Below are positions 6,825 to 15,493 of a stretch of DNA of 64,000 nt, piece by piece (the first letter of the stretch is position 1; each line of letters opens with the position of its first letter). Origin of the DNA: Hymenobacter telluris (GTDB taxonomy: Bacteria > Bacteroidota > Bacteroidia > Cytophagales > Hymenobacteraceae); the NCBI RefSeq assembly GCF_017313265.1, contig NZ_JAFLQZ010000012.1, positions 62,001-126,000 on the forward strand. The letters run 5' to 3'. The notes beneath the pieces are model-generated. The model did no database searches and had not been told where the DNA came from. It saw only the letters and a list, made by a program, of their open reading frames with translations. Position numbers and translations under genes: made by a program.

Positions 6825-8957
6825 TCAATCCGTTTTTGTGAATTTGCGTACTACTCGTCCGGCGCTGGAAGTTATTTCCAGCTGATATAAGCCCACAGGA
6901 AGCATAGCCACATCTAGTACAGTGATAGTGCTGGCTATACTACCAGCCAATACTACACGCCCAGTAGTACTTAGTACCCGGTACTGCGTGTTGGTAGTGG
7001 GTGCTACTACGGTGAGTGTATTTTGGGCTGGTATAGGGTATAATGCTACTCTCTGCTCTGATGTTACTGCCACCACTGGCGAGAAGGTTGCGGTGCCATC
7101 AGTGTCGAGTTGGCGCAGGCGGTAATAGTTGATTCCAGTGCCCGAGTTTCGGTCGAGAGCGTAGTAGTGCTGCGTACTGTTACTCTGCCCCTTACCGGCC
7201 ACAGTAGCTATGGTCGTGAAACTGTAGCCGTTGGTGGAGCGCTGGGCCTCGAAAGTAGCGCTATTCGTTTCCGAAGCGGTAGTCCAGTTCAACTCTACGC
7301 CATCCGGTGTCCGCTCGGCCTCAAATCGGGTGAGCGTAACGGGCAAAGGCAGCAGATCTGGATTGGTACTGGCCAGAATAAAGTCGCTAAACGAACTGAA
7401 TGGCGCCGACACGAGTGTGGTGTTGGTAGTGCTGGAGCGGCCGATGTTGCTCCAACCGCCTCCCTCACTCTTGGCCATGACAAATGCCGGATCATTAAAA
7501 TTCGCAATTCTATCATCAGCTCCGAAGCTCAACTCAACCGTACCGCTAAATGTGCCAGCGGCAGGTACCGGGCTCGGGCTTACCGTGAAATACCGGACGC
7601 GAGATATGCTTCTGATATCTCCCAGCAGTACCTGATCTGCGGGGGAACCCTCGTTCTGTTCGGCGGTGTACGTGGTAGTAGCGGGTGGCACCACCACAAC
7701 AGTGAGCTTCAGTGGCCGGTAAGCAGTGCCTTTGCCAACTGGAAAAGTCAGCTGCCCGGCCCTCATAGCCTCCCGGCTAAGCGGACCATCAATAAAACTG
7801 ATGGCGCTACCACCCGTTACTGTTGCGCTGGCACTCAGCGTCAGTGAAGCACTGCTAGTAGTGCGTATAGTCCCGTTCGTTAGTATCAAACCCGTATTTA
7901 CCTGAACGGGGCGAAGAAGCGCGAGGCCGGTAGGGTTGCTTACTTCCAAGCTCCCCTCGAACGTAGGATTGTTCCCACCTACTCCCGTAATACTCTGTAA
8001 AACAGTGCCGTTAAACCGCACAATCGAGTTGGGCGGCCCACCGAAGCTGATGGTTCCGCCGTTGATAACAAGATTACCCGCAAGCTGCACGGTAGTCAGG
8101 TTCAGGTTGGCATTTCCACTTGTTACTTCTAAATCGTTAAGTACGTTTAGAATACCCGCGCCCGTGGCAGTCAGGTTGGCAGCTAGCTCCAGGGTACCAA
8201 AGGTGCGGTTGCTGAAAGCCAATGGCGACGACCTGGCAACGAAACGGCTACCCCGGTCGAAACGGGCTACCGCGGAGGCTGTATTCCCGAATGGACTTGC
8301 GCCGGCTAACTGCGTGTAAACGGAACCACTTTGAAAAATAGTGGAATTGATGGTGCCAGTTGTGCCAAACGCATTACCCGTGAAGTTTGCACCGGCGGTG
8401 AACGAGCCACCAGCACCAAATAGCAACGACTCGGACCCAGCCGCCACGATAGTGTGCGCCGCACCGTTGAATGTTACGGACCCTGTAACACTCCCTTGAC
8501 TACCGGCAGCCAGCGTTACCTGCACGGCGGCTGGCCCGTTGAACTGTACACTGGTAGCTGCTCCTGAAACTTCAAATTCGGCCCCAGGTAAGCTACTATT
8601 GATGGCTATACTTCGAGCAGCACTGGAACTGAAAGCAACTCGTACGCCATTCAGAAACCGTAGCTGCGCAACCGACTCGGGGGCAGTAAAATCCAGTTCC
8701 ACCTGTGGGGCAGCAGGTGTGGCAATGGGCGTGGCCAACGGATCAAAAACTAAGATATCAGTAGTTGCTGCTGTTACCCGGGTTGGGGTCCAGTTCAGCC
8801 CATTACTCCAGTTTCCGTTGCCTCCGTTACCGGTCCAGGTATAGGTGATACTCTGCGCCCAACTACCTCCCGGACACAACAGTATGAGGGCGAATAGTAG
8901 TCGTTGGATAGTTTTAAGACCTGTGAGTTGCGGCAACGAAGTACAAACTAAAGTCAT
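6825..8957 (-). CDS. Large beta-repeat surface protein with T9SS sorting tail
   Basis: 710 residues. The signal peptide ends near SWAQ (about residue 35). The mature start ITYTWTGNGGNGNWSNGLNWTP is the W-x-N-x-x-N-W pattern seen at the start of autotransporter-like passenger repeats. Residues about 60-420 are Ser/Thr/Gly/Asn-rich with regular short beta strands (FNGAAHTIVAAGSESLLFGAGGSF), consistent with a beta-helix. A fibronectin-like segment (LPVTLTRFEAERTPDGVELNWTTASE...) and the sorting tail (VALYPIPAQNTLTVV...GLYQLEITSSAGRVVRKF) follow. The family is unknown; an adhesin or matrix role is possible but is inference. Confidence 0.87.
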   Translation of the reverse strand: MTLVCTSLPQLTGLKTIQRLLFALILLCPGGSWAQSITYTWTGNGGNGNWSNGLNWTPTRVTAATTDILVFDPLATPIATPAAPQVELDFTAPESVAQLRFLNGVRVAFSSSAARSIAINSSLPGAEFEVSGAATSVQFNGPAAVQVTLAAGSQGSVTGSVTFNGAAHTIVAAGSESLLFGAGGSFTAGANFTGNAFGTTGTINSTIFQSGSVYTQLAGASPFGNTASAVARFDRGSRFVARSSPLAFSNRTFGTLELAANLTATGAGILNVLNDLEVTSGNANLNLTTVQLAGNLVINGGTISFGGPPNSIVRFNGTVLQSITGVGGNNPTFEGSLEVSNPTGLALLRPVQVNTGLILTNGTIRTTSSASLTLSASATVTGGSAISFIDGPLSREAMRAGQLTFPVGKGTAYRPLKLTVVVVPPATTTYTAEQNEGSPADQVLLGDIRSISRVRYFTVSPSPVPAAGTFSGTVELSFGADDRIANFNDPAFVMAKSEGGGWSNIGRSSTTNTTLVSAPFSSFSDFILASTNPDLLPLPVTLTRFEAERTPDGVELNWTTASETNSATFEAQRSTNGYSFTTIATVAGKGQSNSTQHYYALDRNSGTGINYYRLRQLDTDGTATFSPVVAVTSEQRVALYPIPAQNTLTVVAPTTNTQYRVLSTTGRVVLAGSIASTITVLDVAMLPVGLYQLEITSSAGRVVRKFTKTD

Positions 8958-9085
8958 AATTTAAGTTTAGCGTGAGGAATAAGTAGCAGGTGCCAGTGGC
9001 ACGCGCTAACCACCGAACTTGAAATTACAATATTATCTTGAAGTAATTCAAGTTATTTACATAGTTATCTTTTCTATTTATATAC

Positions 9086-9120
9086 AAAAAAGGCCCTCTG
9101 CTTCCGCAGAGGGCCTTTTC
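9086..9120 (-). terminator. Terminator after the 1134-aa T9SS protein gene
   Basis: AAAAGGCCCTCTG and CAGAGGGCCTTTT are perfectly complementary around a CTTCCG-type loop. It lies 23 bases after the stop at 9143 on the minus strand. Confidence 0.9.
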
Positions 9121-9142
9121 ACTGTAAATCGAGCACAAGAAG

Positions 9143-12100
9143 TTATTGCTTCACCACTCGCTGTACAATCCGGTTTGCGCCTGTTCCAACGCTTACCAGG
9201 TAAGTACCAGCTTGCAATTCACTCAGGCTTATTTCACCATTTGCTGGTAGTTCCTGGCTGCGTACTAAGCGGCCAGCCAAGTCGGTGATGTATACTTTTT
9301 GAGAGGCACCAGCCTGCCCTTGAGGCAAGATGATGGTCAGTTTACCTGTGGTTGGATTCGGATAGAACGTTGCGCTAGCCAGGCCACCGTTGTTGATGGC
9401 TACTACCGGTGAATAAGCATACGTACCATCTCTATCAACCTGCTTCAGGCGGTAGTAGCTCAATCCCATCAGTGGTTGGCTATCTACTGCTTCGTACGAA
9501 GTACGTGAGGAAGTGGTGCCTTTGCCTTCACGGGTCAGAATGGTTTCGAACTCCTGCCCTGATGCGCTGCGCTGAACTTCAAACAATTTGTTGTTGAGTT
9601 CCGAAGCCGTCACCCAGTTGAGCGCCACCTGATTATTGCGAAGTTTACCGGTAAAGGAAACCAGCGTTACAGGTAGTGGCGTACCAGGCACGATAATTCC
9701 ATTGATAACTCCTGGTACCGGCGGCGACAAATAGTTCTGGGCTCCACCGATAGCAATGTTGAAGTTCGGATCAATGTAGTTGTACTCGAAGCTGTAGAAG
9801 TAGTAAGTAACTGCCGGATCAAGTCCTTCAATAGTAGCATTTTGGGTTGTTCCGGAATACACTACAAAGTAACCAGGAGCAATCTGTGGGCCTTGCCCGT
9901 ACACTTGGCTACCAGCCAGATACCCTTCCCCATCCAATGGCTGGCTGGAAGCAGGCAACGTAGCACTAGTGCTGGCAGCAATCAAGCGGCCCTCACCATA
10001 CCCAAGTGCGGCGTAGTTGGCAGGCAAGTTGAAGTTTACGGTAGCTGTGTTGCCACTCCGGGTTACGGTTGGGCTGCTTCGCAGGGTAGGCTCCGTATCA
10101 ATTGAGCGGCCCGACAACAAATCGTTGGCTCCAAACGACTGAACATTGGTATTGTTGAAGTCGTTGCTGCGGAACTGTAAAGTAGACTGTGCTGCCCCCA
10201 GATAAGTTGGTTTGTAACGGAAGTATATCTGCTGATTAACACTAAATGTGCTCTGGTCCGGCGTCAGCATCAATGTGTTGCTGAAGTTTACGTTATCCGC
10301 CGATATTTCGAACTGTTGAACATTGTTTGGGTTCAACGGATTAGGAGATACCGATTTAGAAATGATGATATTCTGCTGCACTCGCTCAGCCTTGATGGTT
10401 AAGGCCTGGCTTGCCGATGCCGTATTGATAACAACGGTAAGAATCTGCTGAGGTGCTGTTAGGATCTGAACAGAAGGCTCGCTGGTTCCTTCCACTGGCA
10501 AACCTTGGGAACCGGCAGGGCTGCTGGTGAAAATAATCAGCGAGGTTGTGCTCAGAGCGGATGGCGGCAAGAAGCGGACATATACTGTTACGGCCGGATC
10601 AATGTCATTTCCGGCGTTGCGAGGTACCGTAATAACGTTGCCTGTTCCTGTAATACCAGCAAACGAGGCATCCAGGGAAACCTGGAAATATTGCGGGGCT
10701 CTTACTATGATATCCTGCAACAGATTGCGGCCTGATACCTGATACGATTGCACTGCCGAAGGAAGGCCCGGCACGGTTGAGAACAAGGTAAGGTTGTTGG
10801 CTACCGTGAAGGTAGATTCGTTACCAATCGAATTGTTAGCCGTGATGTTAACTACAACTGGCGTTGCACCGGTGCTGGTAAGGGTAATGTTCCCGTTGAA
10901 TACACCATTCGGAATTGGGCCGAACAGTTGCACCTCAATAGTCCGCAATGATACGCTTCCGCTAACAGGTGTAATGCTGATAGGGCCGCTAACAAAGCTG
11001 CCACCCGCTGAAGCGTCGCGGAACCGAATGACACCGCTCGAACCCGTCAGCACCAATGGCGCGGTTAAGTTACCCGCGCTGATTTCGAATGTCAGTGCCT
11101 GAGCCGAGCCACTGCTCGATACGGTTTGGAAATCCAGTGAGGTGGGATTTGCCGTGATAAATGGACCAGTTGGGGCCGGCGTAGCTATTCCCGATACATC
11201 TACTCCGGTGGTTAGAGCCCCTGATGAAGTAACCGAGACAACATCATCGTAGCTGCCATCCACCGTAGGCGCGAAACGGATATCAATGCTGGAATTAACA
11301 GCACCGCCCGTAGGAGTCAGCGTGATAGAGGCACTGCTGAACGGATTGGCTCCCTGCCGAATCTGGAAACCAGTTGGTGCGGTAATAGTTACAGGATTCA
11401 CCAGGTTGCTACCCGAAACGGTGAACGACTGCACGGCCGAGGTCAGACCAACCTGCGTAGTCGGAAATGTGAGCGAATTGGGAGAAGCCGTCAGCTCAGG
11501 AGCTGGAGCCACGCCTGTACCTGATACAGCCACGGTACGCGTCTGCGCGTTTACGCTGGTCAGAGTTACAGAACCGCTATAGGACTGAACAGCCGTTGGG
11601 GCAAATAGCACATCCACGATGGTAGATGCTACTACTCCTCCCGACTGAGTGAGTGTCAGGGAAGAGGTGTAGCTGTTGCTGCCTGTCCGAATCAGGAACC
11701 CGTTCGGAGCAGTCACAATGATGTTATTTGTCAAATTCTGGCCGCTTACAGTAATTGTCTGCGATGCGCTTTGCGTATTGACGTCGGTGTTATTGAAGAT
11801 GAGGGTAGTAGGCGACACCTGGATAGCAGGCGCAGCCGTAGCATTAAGAACCACGTCGTCAAGACGGTACAGATTACTATTGTTATTCAACCGAGTAAAC
11901 CGAATCCGTAGGTTATTCACCTGTGGAATGTTGCTTGTAATAGCATACTGATTGAAAATAGACCCGCTGGTTACGGTATTGGTCGTTAAAGCCGCGTAGG
12001 TAGCCGTAATATAGTTGGTACCATCAGCACTGAACTCCACCTGAAACTGCGCGTTCAGTGTCCCGATAGCAGTACCGGTAGGAGCTAATAGCCCGAACGT

Positions 12101-12547
12101 AAAGCTAGGGGACGATAGAGCTGCTGTATTAATATTAGCAATCTGGAAATTATAAGGCGGTGAATCGCTACGAGTAGGACCTGAGTTACCACTTACGTAT
12201 CCAGGGCCGAAATACACAGAGTTTGATCCGCTGGCTCCGGGGTATCGGTTGAGAGACACATCCGCACTGGAATTACTGTTCGCCAATACAGCCGAACCGG
12301 AATATACAAACCCTCTTTCCGTGTCATTATTGAATCCTCCCTTGCCATAGTAAGAGCTGATGGATTCACGGGAAAGAGCCGTTGTGCCCATTCCTTCGCT
12401 GAAGGTCTGCGCCATTCCATTGAATGACACAGTGAGTAATAAAAGCAACAGCACCCACAGGCGGCTGCTTATCGTCGGGCGCGACTTAGGTATTTGGTAC
12501 TCAGGTTGCAAGGCCCGGCGTAGATTACGCAGGTAAGAGTGATTCAT
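9143..12547 (-). CDS. Giant multi-domain surface protein with T9SS sorting tail
   Basis: 1134 residues. The N-terminal signal segment ends near NGMAQ (residue 47). A discoidin/lectin-like domain follows (about 60-235, ending RLDDVVLNATAAP). Next are at least three related immunoglobulin-like repeats of about 110 residues, each with the pattern xPxxLxFxxxxVxxxSxxQxxTVSGxNL...APxGFxIRxGxxxFxxSxxLT (about 238-350, 350-462, 463-570) and more divergent copies to about 690. The end has the LPVTLVSFTGKL...YYRLKQVDRDGT module and the sorting domain (ATFYPNPTTGKLTIILPQG...GTYLVSVGTG). It is a T9SS cargo; a likely role is adhesion or a structural stalk, inferred from architecture only. Confidence 0.88.
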   Translation of the reverse strand: MNHSYLRNLRRALQPEYQIPKSRPTISSRLWVLLLLLLTVSFNGMAQTFSEGMGTTALSRESISSYYGKGGFNNDTERGFVYSGSAVLANSNSSADVSLNRYPGASGSNSVYFGPGYVSGNSGPTRSDSPPYNFQIANINTAALSSPSFTFGLLAPTGTAIGTLNAQFQVEFSADGTNYITATYAALTTNTVTSGSIFNQYAITSNIPQVNNLRIRFTRLNNNSNLYRLDDVVLNATAAPAIQVSPTTLIFNNTDVNTQSASQTITVSGQNLTNNIIVTAPNGFLIRTGSNSYTSSLTLTQSGGVVASTIVDVLFAPTAVQSYSGSVTLTSVNAQTRTVAVSGTGVAPAPELTASPNSLTFPTTQVGLTSAVQSFTVSGSNLVNPVTITAPTGFQIRQGANPFSSASITLTPTGGAVNSSIDIRFAPTVDGSYDDVVSVTSSGALTTGVDVSGIATPAPTGPFITANPTSLDFQTVSSSGSAQALTFEISAGNLTAPLVLTGSSGVIRFRDASAGGSFVSGPISITPVSGSVSLRTIEVQLFGPIPNGVFNGNITLTSTGATPVVVNITANNSIGNESTFTVANNLTLFSTVPGLPSAVQSYQVSGRNLLQDIIVRAPQYFQVSLDASFAGITGTGNVITVPRNAGNDIDPAVTVYVRFLPPSALSTTSLIIFTSSPAGSQGLPVEGTSEPSVQILTAPQQILTVVINTASASQALTIKAERVQQNIIISKSVSPNPLNPNNVQQFEISADNVNFSNTLMLTPDQSTFSVNQQIYFRYKPTYLGAAQSTLQFRSNDFNNTNVQSFGANDLLSGRSIDTEPTLRSSPTVTRSGNTATVNFNLPANYAALGYGEGRLIAASTSATLPASSQPLDGEGYLAGSQVYGQGPQIAPGYFVVYSGTTQNATIEGLDPAVTYYFYSFEYNYIDPNFNIAIGGAQNYLSPPVPGVINGIIVPGTPLPVTLVSFTGKLRNNQVALNWVTASELNNKLFEVQRSASGQEFETILTREGKGTTSSRTSYEAVDSQPLMGLSYYRLKQVDRDGTYAYSPVVAINNGGLASATFYPNPTTGKLTIILPQGQAGASQKVYITDLAGRLVRSQELPANGEISLSELQAGTYLVSVGTGANRIVQRVVKQ

Positions 12548-13358
12548 AGTGAGTATGAAAATGGGAGAGGAATTACGAGACAGAAAAAACTTTGAAGCAC
12601 CGTTTCCAAGAAACTAGGGCTAATTACGAGACAAGCACCGTGATGGATTATTACATTTTTTATACATTATAAAATTTTCCATAGAAATTACACGTCCTAT
12701 ATGTTCAAGCTCCTGGGTCATCACGCGTAATGCCAACTGCTTTGTGGAGAGCGTTATTCAGCTGAACTCTATCCTGAATTGGTTCTGTTCCTACCAGTCA
12801 TATTCCACACGATCCTATCAACATTCTGAAACTGTAGCTCTTTTGTGCAAAAATGCACCATTTTTTACTTTCTACCTATTAAGATTCATTAAATAAAACA
12901 AATTTTGTTTTACCTATTATCAGCAGTCGGTGTAGCAGCTTTATTTACCTACCTGTTTTTCCTTATGCTAACGCCATAAGATACTTGCTGCTGCTACAAC
13001 GCCAGTTATTTTTATGCTACATGTAGCACCATGTGCGGTACCGCTTCTTAATCATCAAGTAGCCAAAAATTTTTAACTATCTGTAAATCAAAAATATAAC
13101 CAAAACATAAAAGACATAGCACCCAAGTTTCAAGTACACACATAAGGAAGCTCATTCCACTGCTAATTGCCTGGAAGTAGTGCCATGCACTCTACCCAAA
13201 CAGTGTTCTGTACTGGAGTACAGTAAACTATAATTGTTATAAATATTGCATTTACCTCATAGAAATGTAATCTGGTCGATCAGCCATTGTAGAATTTATT
13301 CTTTTAATATTCACATTACTTACACACCGATTTGGCCGACTGGTCGGCTTACGCTCGT
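12548..13358. other. 811-bp AT-rich gene-free region
   Basis: This is markedly richer in A+T than its surroundings and carries no convincing reading frame on either strand. It must hold the control region of the 1134-aa gene starting at 12547. Visible items are a perfect dyad CTGTACTGGAGTACAG at 13208-13223 and a short GC dyad GCCGAC-TG-GTCGGC near 13336-13348 just past the ATP-grasp stop codon, possibly a weak terminator. I see no RNA gene. Confidence 0.5.
13208..13223. promoter_or_regulatory. Perfect 16-bp dyad, possible operator
   Basis: CTGTACT-GG-AGTACAG is a perfect inverted repeat of 7-bp halves. It lies in the AT-rich gap 660 bases upstream of the 1134-aa surface protein gene. A dimeric regulator could bind here, but there is no second copy to support it. 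Confidence 0.25.
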
Positions 13359-14531
13359 CTATTTGATTAAGTGTGGTACAAACTCCGATAGATTAGTAAT
13401 GAAGCCGGCTTCTCGGCGGAGCCCGATAGCGCAGGCATTACCAGCCCAGAAAACCCCAGCCTGATAATAGCGGCCTTGCGGGTCCTGAGGTAGGCTGGCG
13501 AAGCGCTGGCGGACCTGGGGCTGGTGTCCAAAATCGCCAGCTACGGTTTGTCCCGTCTGCGAGTCGGTTACCTCTGTTACGTTTTGGCCTTCCCGCCCAA
13601 AGAGGGGTTTGCGCACGTAGCGGCCAGGCAAGTCGTTGAGTGAGGCTTCCAGCAAATGCGGGTGATACGGGTAATTCTGCCACAGCCAAGCTAGGATACC
13701 CTTGCTTTGGAACAGAAGCGAATACGCCGGATTGGCGATAACCAAGTCGCGGCTTTGCAGCAATTGGGTGAGGTCGGCCGTTAGCTCAGGTTCTTCTTCG
13801 GCCAGAATTTCCCACGGCACCAGTTTGAACACGAAGGCAAACCGCTGCCATTTGCCGGGCTCCGTTTCCACCCAAGCACCCCGCTCCTCTCCTTGCACTG
13901 AGACTTTCATGGCGTCAACCGAGCAAACGTGTGTTAACTCGAAGCCTGCTTCGGTGGCGGCAGCGGCTAGTACGGCGCAATTGGCTTCGTCCTCTTCACT
14001 ATCAGGCAGATGCACCAACAAAAGGGTTGGCTCCAGGTCGTTGTTGAGTTCGAGCCAGTGCGCCAACTGGTTTTGCAGCCCTTCGAACAAGCCATTGACT
14101 TGGCGCTCATCGTCGGCTTGGCCAGCAGCCATCAGGCTGGCCCACTGCACTACTGCCGTTTCCGGCAAGCTAGTAGCCGTATCGGCGTTGAATTCCAGCA
14201 GTTTAGGTCCATCCGGGGTATCGGCAATATCGAAGCGGCCGTATAGGTGCCAGTGCCGGTCGTCGTTCCAGGAATGGCGCACGGCCGCCCAGAGGTTGTC
14301 GGGAATGGCTAATACGCGCAGCAGCTCATCAGGAATGGGGTCGGGAATAGACTGCACCATCAGGTCGTAGAGCGTATCGGCGGCTTGCAGCAGCGCATCG
14401 GCAGTAGCTTCGGCAAGTTGCACGGCTTCACGGGCTACGTAGTTCTGGCAGGCATCTTCAATGGCCCAATCCCAGCCCAGTTCCCGAACGGCCGGGGCAA
14501 TATCTCCGGTAAGCGGCAGTAGCTGTATCAT
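13359..14531 (-). CDS. ATP-grasp ligase of the glutathionylspermidine synthase family (YgiC/YjfC type)
   Basis: 390 residues matching the stand-alone synthetase domain of glutathionylspermidine synthase, without the amidase half. Signatures are HWHLYGRFDIADTPDGPKLLEFNADTATSLPE (about 92-124), FKLVPWE (about 236-242), NPAYSLLFQSKGILAWLWQNYPYHPHLL (about 268-295), and the nucleotide-binding RYVRKPLFGREGQNV (about 304-318). Family members join a carboxylate to an amine using ATP; the true substrate of YgiC-like proteins is not established. The gene lies 32 bases downstream of a lipoprotein gene on the same strand. That pairing recurs in other bacteria with this ligase family, which suggests they act together. 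Confidence 0.88.
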   Translation of the reverse strand: MIQLLPLTGDIAPAVRELGWDWAIEDACQNYVAREAVQLAEATADALLQAADTLYDLMVQSIPDPIPDELLRVLAIPDNLWAAVRHSWNDDRHWHLYGRFDIADTPDGPKLLEFNADTATSLPETAVVQWASLMAAGQADDERQVNGLFEGLQNQLAHWLELNNDLEPTLLLVHLPDSEEDEANCAVLAAAATEAGFELTHVCSVDAMKVSVQGEERGAWVETEPGKWQRFAFVFKLVPWEILAEEEPELTADLTQLLQSRDLVIANPAYSLLFQSKGILAWLWQNYPYHPHLLEASLNDLPGRYVRKPLFGREGQNVTEVTDSQTGQTVAGDFGHQPQVRQRFASLPQDPQGRYYQAGVFWAGNACAIGLRREAGFITNLSEFVPHLIK

Positions 14532-14563
14532 CCGTAGCTGCTATCTATACTATATATAAGGTG

Positions 14564-15250
14564 TTAACCGCCAAAGCCCCGGCTGCTGGCCCGGCTGCCA
14601 AAGCCAGAACTACGCCCCGAGGGCGCACTGCTCCGCACACTGCTACTCCGCCCAAACCCGGTGGTGCGCACAACGCTGTTACTGGGCCGAATACCCGAAG
14701 TAGGCGAGTTACGATTACCCGTAAAGCCTCGGCCGAAGAAACCCCGGCCCTGGTCCCGCTCCTGAGCCACGCGGCTGCGCCAACTGTTGTTCTGCTGAAT
14801 CAGGCCTGGATTGGCGTAGGCGCCCACGTTGGGGGTAAGAAAGCGTCCGGCCATGTACCCAATGCCGCCCCACATCAGAATGTCCATCATGCCAGTGCCG
14901 CCGGCACGATTTTCAGGATAGGCGCGGCTGTAGTCCTGCATCTGCTTTTGCAGTGCCTGGCCTTGCAGGGTGTCCACCTTGCCATCGAAATGCTTGAGGA
15001 CAGCGGCAACCTGCTCTTTACCGGCAGGTCGCTCGGCCGTTATTTTCCACTCGCCGGGCTTCACCTCCGTCATTTCGGTGATGACTCCTTCGGAATACGA
15101 GTCGCCGTTGCCGCTGCTCCAGTTGTCGGAGGTGTTTTCCGATTCGGAATTGCTGGAGCAAGCGGGTAGCCCAACACCCAGGCTAGCGGCGGCGGCCATC
15201 AGTAGCACGTTGCGGCGCCAATCGCCGAGGCGGAAGTACGGTTTATTCAT
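14564..15250 (-). CDS. UPF0323/YgiB-like lipoprotein paired with the ATP-grasp ligase
   Basis: 228 residues with lipobox GLPAC (Cys31). The mature part has a conserved VITEMTEVKPGEWKITAERPAGKEQVAAVLKHFDGKVDTLQGQALQKQM segment (about 56-105). A glycine-rich possible membrane-associated stretch (MMDILMWGGIGYMAGRFL, about 120-137) follows. Last comes a long Ser/Gly/Arg/Phe tail ending SSRGFGG. This architecture, with an acylated Cys, a small domain, a GxxxG stretch and a disordered S/G/R/F tail, recalls the UPF0323 lipoproteins that neighbour glutathionylspermidine-synthase-like genes. The match is from memory of the family and not a search. The tail could be the ligase substrate; that is inference. 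Confidence 0.75.
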   Translation of the reverse strand: MNKPYFRLGDWRRNVLLMAAAASLGVGLPACSSNSESENTSDNWSSGNGDSYSEGVITEMTEVKPGEWKITAERPAGKEQVAAVLKHFDGKVDTLQGQALQKQMQDYSRAYPENRAGGTGMMDILMWGGIGYMAGRFLTPNVGAYANPGLIQQNNSWRSRVAQERDQGRGFFGRGFTGNRNSPTSGIRPSNSVVRTTGFGRSSSVRSSAPSGRSSGFGSRASSRGFGG

Positions 15251-15423
15251 AGCAGATGGTACTAGGTGACTGGTTCTGATTGCTTGTTTCAGGTAGTTAA
15301 CGCAAAACCCACAACTTTATCCATCTTCATTCGCCATCCAAGAGCAATTTTTAGGTGGCTGGGTTGCATCCGCTCTCTATAGCAAACTGTTACAGCCCAA
15401 TAACCATGCCGCCAGAACGCCAG

Positions 15424-15456
15424 ACGGGCGGACGAAAACGAATTTCGCCCGCCCGT
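15424..15456 (-). terminator. Terminator after the DUF4270 gene
   Basis: ACGGGCGG and CCGCCCGT-type arms continue into an AT-rich inner stem, lying 38 bases past the stop codon at 15494. There is no long T-run, so strength is uncertain. Confidence 0.6.
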
Positions 15457-15493
15457 GCGGTGGTTGGTGATTGTGGAGTGGGTGCCGCAGCCG

